Source: DASUBV01 sp036510065 (GTDB lineage Bacteria > Actinomycetota > Actinomycetes > Streptosporangiales > Streptosporangiaceae). From it: a DNA stretch of 64,000 nucleotides. Positions 49,657 to 59,007 of this stretch are shown one piece after another; position 1 is the stretch's first letter; each line of letters starts with the position of its first letter. The stretch is from contig DATCEO010000166.1 of the NCBI GenBank assembly GCA_036510065.1, forward strand, positions 62,001-126,000, read 5' to 3'. Position numbers and translations under genes: made by a program. The notes below the pieces were generated by a model that saw only the letters and a list, made by a program, of their open reading frames with translations, searched no databases and was not told where the DNA came from.

Positions 49657-50618
49657 CGGGCGGCCCCCGGCCGGGAGAGCTCTCCGGCGAGCTCCAGCGC
49701 CGCGCGGGCCATCTCCGCGGAGGCCGCCAGGTCGGTCATGTAGAGCGGGAGGGACCGCACCGCGATGCCGGCCAGCTCGGGGGCGTCGGCCGCTGCCTTG
49801 TCCCGCTCGTCGACCAGCCAGCCGTCGATCAGGCCCGGGCCGTAATGCGCGGCCACGGCCGCCGCCGTCGTCGGCACGCCGATCGCCGTCAGGCAGGCAT
49901 CGGCCATGCCGTGCACCGGCGCGTCGCCGATGATCGGGGACACCCCGACCACGGTCTTGCCGCTGACGGCCCGGGCGATCCCCGGCACCGCCAGGATCGT
50001 GCCGATGCTGACCACCGGGTTGGAGGGCGGGAACAGCACGCAGTCGGCCGCCTCGATCGCCGCCAGGACCCCCGGCGCCGGGCTGGCCTGCGCCGCGCCA
50101 GTGGCCAGGATCTGCTGGGCCGGAACAGCCGCGTGCAGCCGCACCCACCATTCCTGGAAGTGCACGGCGCGGGGCCCGGCGCCCTCGTCGATGACTACGT
50201 GCGTCTCGATCCGGTCATCGGACATCGGGAGCAGGATGATGCCGGGCTGCCACCGCTCGCAGAGCCGCCGGGTCACCTCCGACAGCGTGGCGCCCGCGCT
50301 CAGCATGGCCGTGCGGGTGATGTGCGTGGCGATGTCCCGGTCGCCGAGGCTGAACCAGTCGGGTCCGGCCCCGTAGGCGGCCAGCTCGGGCAGGACGGTG
50401 AAGGTCTCATCGGCCCGTCCCCATCCGCGCTCGGGGCTGATGCCGCCGCCCAGGGTGTACATGACGGTATCGAGATCCGGGCTGACGTGCAGGCCGAACA
50501 AGACGATGTCGTCGCCGGTGTTGCCGACGACCGTGATCTCGGCGTCCGGGGCCGCGGCCTTCAGGCCGCGCAGGAAGCGGGCGGCACCTACGCCGCCTGC
50601 CAGAACGGTGATGCGCAT
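49653..50618 (-). CDS. fbiA: 2-phospho-L-lactate/enolpyruvyl transferase FbiA (CofD)
   Basis: 321 residues. FbiA moves the phosphoenolpyruvyl (or lactyl) moiety from its GDP-linked donor to FO, giving (dehydro-)F420-0. The N-terminus MRITVLAGGVGAARFLRGL and VVGNTGDDIVLFGLHVSPDLDTVMYTL are the CofD signatures; LPMSDDRIETHVVIDEG and PPSNPVVSIGTILAVPGI follow. ATG at 50618 begins the conserved strand, whereas a longer frame to 50750 is unconserved. It is translationally coupled to fbiB (ATGA) and divergent from whiB. Confidence 0.95.
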   Translation of the reverse strand: MRITVLAGGVGAARFLRGLKAAAPDAEITVVGNTGDDIVLFGLHVSPDLDTVMYTLGGGISPERGWGRADETFTVLPELAAYGAGPDWFSLGDRDIATHITRTAMLSAGATLSEVTRRLCERWQPGIILLPMSDDRIETHVVIDEGAGPRAVHFQEWWVRLHAAVPAQQILATGAAQASPAPGVLAAIEAADCVLFPPSNPVVSIGTILAVPGIARAVSGKTVVGVSPIIGDAPVHGMADACLTAIGVPTTAAAVAAHYGPGLIDGWLVDERDKAAADAPELAGIAVRSLPLYMTDLAASAEMARAALELAGELSRPGAAR

Positions 50619-50872
50619 CCTGGAAGTCTCGCAACCCGGGGGCGGCCCGGCGCCGCTTGCCCCCGGCTCAAGTTCGCTCGAGCACCGCCTGGTGCCGCCC
50701 GCGCCGGTGGCCGGCCGGTGCGGCGCTCGGCCCTGGCGCCCTCCGGACATGCCGGGAGTCTGCCTCCTTGGGCGGCGGAACCGGGCGCCGCGGCGGCGCT
50801 ACCCGCGGAAAAACTGCGCCGGACTTTCTCCTCATCCGTGCGCAACAGGGTGGCCATTATCACGTATCCCGC

Positions 50873-50902
50873 TTGACGCGAGCCAAGACACGCGCGTGTA
50901 AT
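50873..50902 (+). promoter_or_regulatory. Housekeeping-type promoter candidate for whiB
   Basis: TTGACG (50873-50878), an 18-base spacer and TGTAAT (50897-50902) make a good sigma-70-type promoter, pointing at the whiB gene with a leader of about 70 bases. TGTAATT is repeated at 50911-50917. The remainder of the 360-base fbiA-whiB gap (50619-50977) shows nothing else I can name. Confidence 0.6.
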
Positions 50903-50977
50903 TTCAGTTGTGTAATTCGCGCGGGCCGGGGCACGGCAGCGGGACAACGGGGTTATTGATCGGGCAGGAGGTGCGCT

Positions 50978-51259
50978 GTGGCAGACATCATCGTCTCGCT
51001 GGTGCACGAGGGGTTTGACATCGGCGCCGATGATGCGCAGGAGGTCGGCTGGCAGGACCGCGCGCTGTGCGCGCAGACCGACCCAGAGGCGTTCTTCCCG
51101 GAGAAGGGCGGCTCGACGAGAGAGGCCAAGCGGGTGTGCCGCAGCTGCGACGTCCGGGCGGAGTGCCTGGAATACGCGCTGGAGCACGACGAGCGGTTCG
51201 GCATCTGGGGCGGGCTGTCCGAGCGCGAGCGGCGCCGGCTCAAAAGGCAGGCGGTCTAG
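50978..51259 (+). CDS. WhiB2/WhiB-type iron-sulfur regulator
   Basis: 93 residues. Cysteines C31, C54, C57 and C63 bind a 4Fe-4S cluster; FGIWGG (74-79) and the basic C-terminus RERRRLKRQAV complete the Wbl fold. There is no AT-hook, unlike WhiB7 at 28.5 kb. The neighbourhood (fbiA/fbiB divergent, DUF3499 and phosphomannomutase downstream) matches whiB2 of mycobacteria and whiB of Streptomyces, which control septation and sporulation. GTG at 50978 has AGGAGGTG at 50966-50972. Confidence 0.92.
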   Translation: MADIIVSLVHEGFDIGADDAQEVGWQDRALCAQTDPEAFFPEKGGSTREAKRVCRSCDVRAECLEYALEHDERFGIWGGLSERERRRLKRQAV

Positions 51260-51479
51260 CCGGCCGGGGGCTGCCGGGCAGACTCAGCCGGGAGCTGCCG
51301 TCCGGCCGGGCGGTCGTCAGTACTGCGTCATCGCGCCTTCATCACCACGCTTCATCACACTGTCATGACCACACCGCTATAACGCCACGCTGTTGCCGGC
51401 CCCTGCCGTAACTGCCCAGCCATGACCGCGCGACGTCGCCGCCGGGTAGGGGCAGGCAGGCCCGGCCGCGGGTTGCCTG

Positions 51480-54400
51480 GTGTCTGCCCACCGGCCATTG
51501 CGTCTGCCCATCGGCGCCGGGCTGGTTCGCGTATTGTTCACGGGTACCGTGCCCGGGCAAGACCGCGCCAGCACCCCCGGCGCGCTTGCCAGCGAACCTG
51601 GAAGCAGCAAGCGGACCCCCTTGGCGCCCAACGATACTTATCCGCAGCATGTCGTCACCGCGGTCATCGTCGCTCACGACGGTGCCAGCTGGCTGCCGCA
51701 TGTCATCGACGCGCTGCTGGGCCAGACCCGGCCCGTGCAGCGGGTCGTGGCCGTGGATACCGGCAGCCGGGATCGCAGCGGCTCGGTGCTCGCCGCCAAG
51801 CTCGGCCAGAGCGTGGTCTTCGGCATGGACCGGACAACTGGTTACGGTGCCGCGCTCGCCAAGGCACTGCAGCACAAGGCGGCTAACGCCAACGTGCCCG
51901 GCCCTGGCCGCGCTGCCCGCTCCGATCGCGACCGCGACGAGCGCGTGGAGTGGATCTGGCTGCTGCACGACGACTGCGAGCCGGCCTCCGACGCGCTTGA
52001 GCAGTTGCTGCGCGGCGCGGCCGAGACGCCCAAGGCGGCCGTGCTCGGGCCCAAGGTGATGGACTGGTCGGACCGGGACGTGATCCTCGAGGCCGGCCTG
52101 ACCATCGACACGGTGGGCCGCCGGATCACCGGGATCGAGCCCCGCGAGGTCGATCAGGGCCAGCACGACGGGGACCGGGACACCCTGGCCGTGGGCAGCG
52201 CGGGCATGCTGGTGCGGCGCGACGTGTGGGACCTGATCCACGGGTTTGACACGAGCATGGGCCTGTACCGCGAGGACATCGACTTCTGCTGGCGAGTGCA
52301 CGCCGCCGGCTACCGGGTTCGCGTGGTGACCGACGCGGTCGTGTTCCACCTGCAGGCCGTGTCCCGGCGGCGGCGCGCGGTGTCGGTGGGGCGGCGGTCC
52401 CGGCTGCTGGACCGGCGGAACGCGCTGCTGACCCTGGCCGGCAACCTTCCGACCGGCCCGATGCTCAGGTCGATGGCCGGCAACGTGATGGTGTCGATCC
52501 TGCGCGCGCTGTTCTTCCTGGTTGCCAAGCGCGTGTCGGCGGCGGTGGATGAGATGGCCGCGGTCGCCTCGGTGCTCGGTCACCCGCTGCGGCTGCGGCG
52601 CGTGCGGCGCATGCGGGCCCGCGGCCGCCGGGCCGCCTACGGGCGGCTGCGCGCTGACCTGCCGCCGGGGCGGTCCTTCCGCCGGGTCGCCGAGTTCGCC
52701 GCGGCCATGGCCGGGTCAGCGCAGCAGGACACGGCCGGCTCGCATCATGCCACCGAGGACCCAGCCGACGATGACTTCCTGCTGGTGGACAGCGGGATTG
52801 CCCAGCGCATCCTGACCAGTCCAGGGGTCCTGCTCTTCCTCGGCCTGATGATCGTGACCGCCGTCGCCGAGCGGGCGGTGCTCGGCGCGGGCACCCTGGG
52901 CGGCGGCGCCCTGCTTCCGGCCACCAGCGGCGCCTCCGGCCTGTGGCGGGAATACCTGCAGGGCTTCCATCCGACCGGTATCGGCTCACCGAGCGCCGCG
53001 CCGCCCTACCTGGCGATCGTGGCGATCCTGGCCACCATCGCGGTCGGCAAGGCGTGGCTGGCCGTAGACGTGATCTTGCTCGGCAGTGTCCCGATCGCGG
53101 GCATGGCCGCCTTCCTCGCCCTGCGCCGAGTCACTGCCTCCGTGCCGGTCCGGGTCTGGGCCGCGGCTACCTACGCGCTGATCCCGGTCGCCACCGGGGC
53201 CATCTCGGCCGGCCGCCTGGGCACGGCCGCCGCCTTCGCGCTGATCCCGCTCATCGGGCTGCTGGCCGGCCGCGTGTTCAGCCAGCCGCCCCGGATCGCT
53301 CGCCGGGCGGCCTGGGCCACGGGACTCGCGCTCGCGTTCGGCACCGCGTTCGTGCCCCTGCTGTGGCCGATCGCGCTGGTGGCCGCCGCGGCGGCCGCGC
53401 TGGGGCTGCGCAAGGTCCGCCCGGGCGTGCTGCGCAATCTCGCGATCGTCGTGATCGTTCCGCCCTTCCTGCTGATCCCGTGGACCTTCGAGCTGGCCGC
53501 GCATCCCTCGATGCTGCTCCTGGAGGCCGGGGCCCGGCAGCCCGGGCTCGCCAGCTCCCGGCTGCCCACCCGCGCGCTGATGCTGCTCAGCCCGGGCGGA
53601 CCGGGCCTGCCCCCGTTCTGGGTGACGGCGGGCCTGGCCCTGGCCGCGCTCGTCGCCCTGGTGGCCGCCCGGCGCCGGATCCTGGTGCTGTCCGGCTGGA
53701 CCGTGGCCGTGCTCGGCCTGCTGGTCGCCGTCCTGGTCAGCCGGGTAGCCATCCGGCCCGCGGTCGGCGGCCCGGCCGTGGCTGTCTGGCCGGGCGCAGC
53801 CCTGGCCGTCGCGGCGGCTGGCCTGCTCCTGGCCGCGGCCGCGGGCGGTGATTCCCTGGGCCGCCTGCTCTCCGGCGGGCGCAGCGGCCTGCGGCGGCTG
53901 GCCAGCACGCGCGGCCTGGCGGTTGTCGTGCTGGCCCTGGCGGCGTGCTCGGTGCCCGTCCTGGCCGCCGGATCCTGGCTGCTGCATGGCGTCAGCGGAC
54001 CGATCGGCCCGGCCAGCGGCCAGATCGTCCCCGCGCTGGTCTCGGTGTCGGGGGCGAACGGCGATCAGCCGCGCACGCTGGTCCTGAGCTCGGCTGGCCA
54101 GCATGTCTCTTACCTGCTGCTGCGCGGGAGCGGCCCGGCGCTCGGGGACGGCGACCTGACGCCGGTGCCGGCCGCCGAGCGTGCTCTGAGCACGGCGGTG
54201 GCCTCGCTCGTGGCCCCGGCCGGCGGGCAGGCCGCCAACCAGGGGCTGATTCTCAGCCGGTTCGACATCGGCTTCGTGCTGATGCGCGCGCCCGTCAACC
54301 AGGATCTGGCTCGCACCCTCAACGGCATTAACGGCCTGCGCGCGGTCAGCATGACGCCCTCGTTCGATCTCTGGCGGCTGGCCAGCCTGCCTGCGCGGGT

Positions 54401-56732
54401 CAGCGTGGTGGAGCCGAACGGGACCGTGGTCCCGGTGCCGTCCGGCCAGGTCGGGACGTCCGGGGCGGCGGCTCCCCCGGCCGGCGGGATCCTGACCGTG
54501 GCCGACCCGGCCGGCGGCTGGCACGCGACGCTCGACGGCCGCCAGCTGCAGGCGGTGCCCTCGCCCGCGGGCAGCTGGGCGCAGGCATTCCGGCTGCCCA
54601 GCGGCGGCGGGAGGCTCGACATCGGCCGCAGCCAGCTGGGCCGAGACGCAAGCCTGGCGGTGGAGCTGCTCGCCGTCCTGGTGGTCGCCGCGCTGGCGCT
54701 GCCAGGGAGCCGGACGGCCGCCGAGGCTCAGGCAGCCACCGGTGCTACGGCCGCGGCAGGCAACACGGAGGACAGCGCGCTAGCGGACGGTGCCGCCCCG
54801 GAGGCTGGGGCTGACACTGGGGGAGCTGGCGCTGGCGGAGCTGGTACGGGCGGGACCGGAGAGCCGGCGGGCGCCGGGGGGCTCCCCGCACGGGGCGGCG
54901 ACCGGCCCGGCGGGCAGGGCCGGTCCCGAGGCCGCGGGCTTGGCCGCCGAGGCCGGCGTCCCGGCCAGGACGAGACGGTACCGTCCGGGCCACAGCGCCG
55001 GCGGGCCGGCGCGGGCCAGGGATCGCACCGCGCACCAGACGACTCGGCTCCCGACGCGCCGGACTCGGCCAGCCCGGTTCCAGTCGGCGCGGGCGCTGCG
55101 GGCGCGAGCGCTGCCGGCGCGGGCGCTGCCGGCGCGGGCGCGGTCGGCCTGAGCGCTGCCGGAGCGGCGGCTGCTGGCCTGGGTGCTGCCAGCCTGGGTG
55201 CTGCCAGCGCGGATGCGGCCGACCTGGGCGGCGCGGCGGCCGGCAGCCGGCGGCCCGCCGGGTCGCGGGCAGCCTGGCCAGCCGATGAGCCCGGTAGCCG
55301 GCTTGCCGGGGACGTGCCACGGCCGGGTGGCCGGCCCGACCCCACCGCGGCCGGTCGCGCGGGCTTCGACCGCCGGGGCAGCGACGACCCGCCCCCGCTC
55401 TATGGCGAGCCGGCCTCCGAGCACCCGGTGCCCGCCGGGGCCGCGTATGGCGCTCCCGTGGGCAGCGCCATCTCCGACGCCACTCCGCGTGGCAGCGGTG
55501 CTTACGACAGTCCTGCTTACGACAGTCCTGCCTACGACCGTGCTCCGTACGGCAGTCCTTCATCTGACAACGGCGCCCACGAGCGCGGCGCCACTGACAG
55601 TGGCGCGTACGGCCGCGGCGCGAGCGACGGTGGCGCGTACGGCGGCCCGAATGTCGGGGGCGCGCACGGCGGCCCCAACGATGGCGGGGCGTTCGGCGGC
55701 AGCGCGAACGACAGCGGCACCTACGGTCGCGGCGCGAACAGCGGCAGCACGTACGGCGCCGACGCGGTCGGCGGCCCGGGTCCCGGCGGTTCCGGGTATG
55801 ACCGGCCTGCGCGGGACCTCGCCGACTTCACCGAGCGCGGGACCGGCGGTCGCGGGTGGGACGGGTCCGGAATAGACGATGCCGGGACGGACCGGGCCGC
55901 GGCGGACCGGGCCGCTTCCGGCCGGGCTGCCCCCCCGGTCCGGTCGCCAACGGGCGCCTGGCCGTATCCGGATGACTCCAGCCTTCCCGGCGGGGCCCAC
56001 CGGGGGCAGCCCGAGACGCGGTCGCCGGCACCAGGCGACAGCCGGCCGGGGACTGGCCGGCCGCAGGCACCGCAGCGCGCCGCGGCCAGCTGGGAGGAGG
56101 CTGCCCGGCCGCGCCGGCCGCAGCCCGAGCCCTCCGGCCCGGAGCCAGTCCGCCGCGATCCCGGCCGCCCGGGCCAGGTCAGCCGCGATCTTGCCGGCCA
56201 GGACCTGAGGTGGCAGGAGGCGCAGCAGCCGCCGGGCCTGCCGGCCACCTCTGGTGGCTGGCCGCGGCAGCAGTCGCAGCCGTCGTGGCCTGACAGTGAG
56301 CCGCCATCGTCGTGGCCGGCCAGTGAGCCGTCCGCGTCATGGCCCGCCAGCGAGCAGCGGACGTCGTGGCGGTCCGGTGACGAGCCAGGGTCGTGGCGGT
56401 CCGGTGAGCAGCCGGCCCCCTGGCCCGCGGCCGGGCAGCCTGCGGCCGGCCAGGCCGCGCCTCGGCCGGCCGCGGAGCCGCCGCCCCGGTGGTCCGCCGA
56501 CGGGCCGCCATCCGCCTGGCGTGGTGCCCATCCCGGCGGCTCCCCGCCTGCGGACGGCCCGGACTGGCAGGAGAGTCAGCCGGAGTGGGCCGGTGCGGGT
56601 GACGCGCTGGAGCCGCTGCCGTCGGCAGGGCTGCCTTACGGGACGCTTGCGCCCGAACCAGACGACGAGCGGTCCCGCCGGCGGTGGCCCGCGCCCGAGC
56701 GCGATGAGCCGGATGACAGGGATGCCTGGTGA
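51480..56732 (+). CDS. Giant membrane glycosyltransferase (GT2 domain, polytopic region, long disordered tail)
   Basis: Up to 1,750 residues. A GT2 domain (about 40-310) has VTAVIVAHDGASWLPHVIDALL, WLLHDDCEP (D164, D165) and E265-D266 in REDIDFCWR. A polytopic region (about 440-845) with ten or more hydrophobic helices and a further helix at 1057-1078 follow, enclosing an extracytoplasmic part. Residues 1080-1750 are disordered with Gly/Ser/Ala, Tyr and Trp repeats. The family probably builds or exports envelope glycans; the tail may sit in the cytoplasm. The start is uncertain (GTG 51480 or 51549); neither has a clear ribosome site. The stop overlaps the DUF5719 start (GTGA). Confidence 0.83.
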   Translation: MSAHRPLRLPIGAGLVRVLFTGTVPGQDRASTPGALASEPGSSKRTPLAPNDTYPQHVVTAVIVAHDGASWLPHVIDALLGQTRPVQRVVAVDTGSRDRSGSVLAAKLGQSVVFGMDRTTGYGAALAKALQHKAANANVPGPGRAARSDRDRDERVEWIWLLHDDCEPASDALEQLLRGAAETPKAAVLGPKVMDWSDRDVILEAGLTIDTVGRRITGIEPREVDQGQHDGDRDTLAVGSAGMLVRRDVWDLIHGFDTSMGLYREDIDFCWRVHAAGYRVRVVTDAVVFHLQAVSRRRRAVSVGRRSRLLDRRNALLTLAGNLPTGPMLRSMAGNVMVSILRALFFLVAKRVSAAVDEMAAVASVLGHPLRLRRVRRMRARGRRAAYGRLRADLPPGRSFRRVAEFAAAMAGSAQQDTAGSHHATEDPADDDFLLVDSGIAQRILTSPGVLLFLGLMIVTAVAERAVLGAGTLGGGALLPATSGASGLWREYLQGFHPTGIGSPSAAPPYLAIVAILATIAVGKAWLAVDVILLGSVPIAGMAAFLALRRVTASVPVRVWAAATYALIPVATGAISAGRLGTAAAFALIPLIGLLAGRVFSQPPRIARRAAWATGLALAFGTAFVPLLWPIALVAAAAAALGLRKVRPGVLRNLAIVVIVPPFLLIPWTFELAAHPSMLLLEAGARQPGLASSRLPTRALMLLSPGGPGLPPFWVTAGLALAALVALVAARRRILVLSGWTVAVLGLLVAVLVSRVAIRPAVGGPAVAVWPGAALAVAAAGLLLAAAAGGDSLGRLLSGGRSGLRRLASTRGLAVVVLALAACSVPVLAAGSWLLHGVSGPIGPASGQIVPALVSVSGANGDQPRTLVLSSAGQHVSYLLLRGSGPALGDGDLTPVPAAERALSTAVASLVAPAGGQAANQGLILSRFDIGFVLMRAPVNQDLARTLNGINGLRAVSMTPSFDLWRLASLPARVSVVEPNGTVVPVPSGQVGTSGAAAPPAGGILTVADPAGGWHATLDGRQLQAVPSPAGSWAQAFRLPSGGGRLDIGRSQLGRDASLAVELLAVLVVAALALPGSRTAAEAQAATGATAAAGNTEDSALADGAAPEAGADTGGAGAGGAGTGGTGEPAGAGGLPARGGDRPGGQGRSRGRGLGRRGRRPGQDETVPSGPQRRRAGAGQGSHRAPDDSAPDAPDSASPVPVGAGAAGASAAGAGAAGAGAVGLSAAGAAAAGLGAASLGAASADAADLGGAAAGSRRPAGSRAAWPADEPGSRLAGDVPRPGGRPDPTAAGRAGFDRRGSDDPPPLYGEPASEHPVPAGAAYGAPVGSAISDATPRGSGAYDSPAYDSPAYDRAPYGSPSSDNGAHERGATDSGAYGRGASDGGAYGGPNVGGAHGGPNDGGAFGGSANDSGTYGRGANSGSTYGADAVGGPGPGGSGYDRPARDLADFTERGTGGRGWDGSGIDDAGTDRAAADRAASGRAAPPVRSPTGAWPYPDDSSLPGGAHRGQPETRSPAPGDSRPGTGRPQAPQRAAASWEEAARPRRPQPEPSGPEPVRRDPGRPGQVSRDLAGQDLRWQEAQQPPGLPATSGGWPRQQSQPSWPDSEPPSSWPASEPSASWPASEQRTSWRSGDEPGSWRSGEQPAPWPAAGQPAAGQAAPRPAAEPPPRWSADGPPSAWRGAHPGGSPPADGPDWQESQPEWAGAGDALEPLPSAGLPYGTLAPEPDDERSRRRWPAPERDEPDDRDAW
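55497..56420 (+). repeat. Coding repeats in the glycosyltransferase tail
   Basis: Two repeat zones. At about 55497-55790 short units encode AYDSP (three times) and then GAYG/GAHG/GPNDGGA-type motifs. At about 56278-56420 units encode SWPASEP, SWPASEQ and SWRSGD/SWRSGEQ. The units are imperfect, so the array is old or under selection for composition rather than sequence. Confidence 0.8.
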
Positions 56733-58330
56733 TCCGCCTGCCAGGGGGCGCCCGCGGGCGGCTGCTGTCAGTCGCGGCTGTCGCGGCCGGGCTGGCCGCC
56801 GTATACGGGGCGGGGGCCGTCAGTCATCCCACCACGCTCGGTAGCCGCGCTTCGCTGAGCAGCACGTCCAGGGCCGCCGTGTCCTCGGCGATCCGGGCGT
56901 GCCCGGCACCGGGCTCGGCCGGGGCCACCGCGGGCAGCGTCGTGTCCGCCGCGGTACCTGCCGCGGCTGGCCAGGGCAGTGCCGTGGTTGCGCGGCTATC
57001 GGGGGCTGGCAACGCGACGGCCGGAGCCGTGGTGCGCACCATCACGACGCCTAACGTGCTCAATTCGTCGGCCGTCTCCGCCGTTCCAGTCCCCCGGGTC
57101 AAGACGGCGGGCACGAAGGCACCGCGGAGCGGGACCGCTAGCGGCGGTACTAACGGCGGCAGTACTAACGGCGCCAGCAGCGGCGGCAGTACCAGCGGCG
57201 CGCTGACCACCGCGCCCGGCCAGGGCGGCGTCATGGTCCAGGCCACGGGCGCGATGGCGCAGGGGCTCGAGGTTGAGCAGGCCGACCCGGGCGGCCTGGT
57301 CACCGGGCAGTGCCCGGCGCCCGGCACCGACTTCTGGTTTGTGGGGCCGGGCGCGGATACGACGGCCAACATCGAGCTCTACCTCATGAATACCGACGCC
57401 CAGTCCGCCGACGTCCAGGTCAGCGCGCTGACCGATAGCGGCCCGCTGCTGGGCAGCTCGGACACGGGAATCGTCGTTCCGCCGCATGCCATGGTCGTCC
57501 AGTCGCTGGGCAAGTACCTGGGCACCTCGCGGGTGATGGCGCTGCACGTCAGCACCAGCATCGGCCAGGTGGCAGTCGCGGTCCGGGAAGCCAAGGGCGC
57601 GACCGCCGCCGGCGGCTGGCTGCCCGCCGCGCAGCAGCCGGCAGTGAGCCTGGTCATCCCCGGCCTGCCAGGCACCGCCGGCTCGCGTCAGCTTTACATC
57701 GTCGTGCCGGGCAACGGCAACGCCCAGATCAAGGTCACCGCCGTCACGGCCAAGGGCTCCTACCAGCCCACCGGGGGAAGCGGCATCGACCTGCCCGGCG
57801 ACTCGGCCGTAGCCGTCCAGCTGCCGTCCCTGTCCGGCGTGGCAGCGGCGATCCGGGTCTCCTCCACCGTCCCGGTGACGGCCGCCGTCATGCTGCCGGG
57901 CGGGGCCACCGGTGCGCCCGGGGCCATCAGCGCCGCCGCGGCGCCCGTGAGCGAGCAGGGTCTCGCCGCGGCCAACCCGGCGGGGCCGGCCGGCTCCGCG
58001 GAGCTGGTTATCTCCGCGCCCGGCGCGGCCGCCACCGTGCGCATCGTGACTGCGACCTCCAAGATCTCCTTCTCCGGGCAGAGCGCCACGACCGTCAACG
58101 TGGCCGCTGGTCACACGATCGTGACGCCGGTCAGGCCGCCGCCGGGCGGTAAGTCCGCCAGCTTCGCCGTAGAAGTGACGCCGGCCTCCGGCTCCGGACC
58201 CGTCTACATCGGCCGGGTCATCAGCTCCGGCGGGACCGTCCGCTCCATCATGCCGCTCACCAGCGCCCTGACCTGGGTCTCGCTGCCAGCGACCCAGGAC
58301 TCGCTGACAGCCGCGGGGACCAGGCACTAG
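56729..58330 (+). CDS. DUF5719 family secreted/membrane-anchored protein
   Basis: 533 residues. A signal or anchor helix (LLSVAAVAAGLAAVYGAGAV, about 12-31) leads into a Thr/Ser/Ala/Gly-rich exported region and a beta-rich body (FWFVGPGADTTANIELYLMN, DVQVSALTDSGPLLGSSDTG, LYIVVPGNGNAQIKVTAVTA). The family is found downstream of this glycosyltransferase in actinomycetes; its function is unknown. GTG at 56729 overlaps the preceding stop, so it is made together with the glycosyltransferase. Short Gly-Gly-Ser repeats occur at about 57130-57200. Confidence 0.82.
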   Translation: MIRLPGGARGRLLSVAAVAAGLAAVYGAGAVSHPTTLGSRASLSSTSRAAVSSAIRACPAPGSAGATAGSVVSAAVPAAAGQGSAVVARLSGAGNATAGAVVRTITTPNVLNSSAVSAVPVPRVKTAGTKAPRSGTASGGTNGGSTNGASSGGSTSGALTTAPGQGGVMVQATGAMAQGLEVEQADPGGLVTGQCPAPGTDFWFVGPGADTTANIELYLMNTDAQSADVQVSALTDSGPLLGSSDTGIVVPPHAMVVQSLGKYLGTSRVMALHVSTSIGQVAVAVREAKGATAAGGWLPAAQQPAVSLVIPGLPGTAGSRQLYIVVPGNGNAQIKVTAVTAKGSYQPTGGSGIDLPGDSAVAVQLPSLSGVAAAIRVSSTVPVTAAVMLPGGATGAPGAISAAAAPVSEQGLAAANPAGPAGSAELVISAPGAAATVRIVTATSKISFSGQSATTVNVAAGHTIVTPVRPPPGGKSASFAVEVTPASGSGPVYIGRVISSGGTVRSIMPLTSALTWVSLPATQDSLTAAGTRH

Positions 58331-58389
58331 GTTCCCCCTGGCCAGTCCGGGCGGGCGCCGCGGGCAGCAGGGCGGCGGCCGGGACCGGC

Positions 58390-58863
58390 CTACTCGTCGC
58401 CTGGATAGCCGGGGTCGACAATCTGCGGATCCAGGCCGAGCAGGAGGGCGAACTCCTCGACCACGACGTCGAGCACGAGCTCACCCAGCTCGTCGTCCCC
58501 GTCGGCGCGCGCCATCAGCGGACGGCGGTAGAGCACGATGCGCGCGGGCCGGGCCGGGTGCTCGGGGCTGCCAACGTCCGCGGACCCCGGCTCCAGCCGC
58601 GCCAGCGGCACTGGCTCCGGGTCGTCACTGGCCAGGTCGGCAGGCGGGATCTCCTCCACCGCGAACTCCACGCCAGACAGCTCGGCCTCCCACCGCGGCT
58701 CCAGCTGGGACACCGCCAGCAGCACCAGGTCGTCGAAGCGCTCGCTGCGGCTGCGGTAGAGCGGGACCTCCATCGGTACCAGCAATCCGCGCAGGCCACG
58801 GCCGTGCCTGTCGCGTCGCCGGATCGCCGGAGCGGGGCGATTCTCACCTTTGCCGTCCTGCAC
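58390..58863 (-). CDS. Metallopeptidase-family (Zincin_1) protein lacking HExxH, Rv3259-like
   Basis: 157 residues. RRRDRHGRGLRG, VPLYRSRSERFDDLVLLAV, LEPRWEAELSGVEFAVEEIP and ARIVLYRRPL match the conserved Zincin_1 family. The helix that carries HExxH in zinc peptidases reads VVVEEFALLLGLDP here, with no histidine, so zinc binding is lost, as I recall for many actinobacterial members. GTG at 58863 is chosen to keep the conserved basic N-terminus. The gene is convergent with DUF5719 and divergent from DUF3499, in the position of Rv3259. Confidence 0.82.
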   Translation of the reverse strand: MQDGKGENRPAPAIRRRDRHGRGLRGLLVPMEVPLYRSRSERFDDLVLLAVSQLEPRWEAELSGVEFAVEEIPPADLASDDPEPVPLARLEPGSADVGSPEHPARPARIVLYRRPLMARADGDDELGELVLDVVVEEFALLLGLDPQIVDPGYPGDE

Positions 58864-59007
58864 GGTAACCGAGCGTATCCCACAGACTTTTGTCTCTCTC
58901 GGAGACACGATCGTGCAGAGTGCCCCGGGTGGTGGCATTACCGCCTGCCGGTCGATACCGTCAGCCGTTGTGAGCGACGTACGCGAGCCCGGCCGCCGGG
59001 TCCTCAG

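Noticed and set aside
51378..51383. TATAAC as -10 box for the giant glycosyltransferase gene
   Set aside because: No -35 match at proper spacing; too weak to list as a feature.
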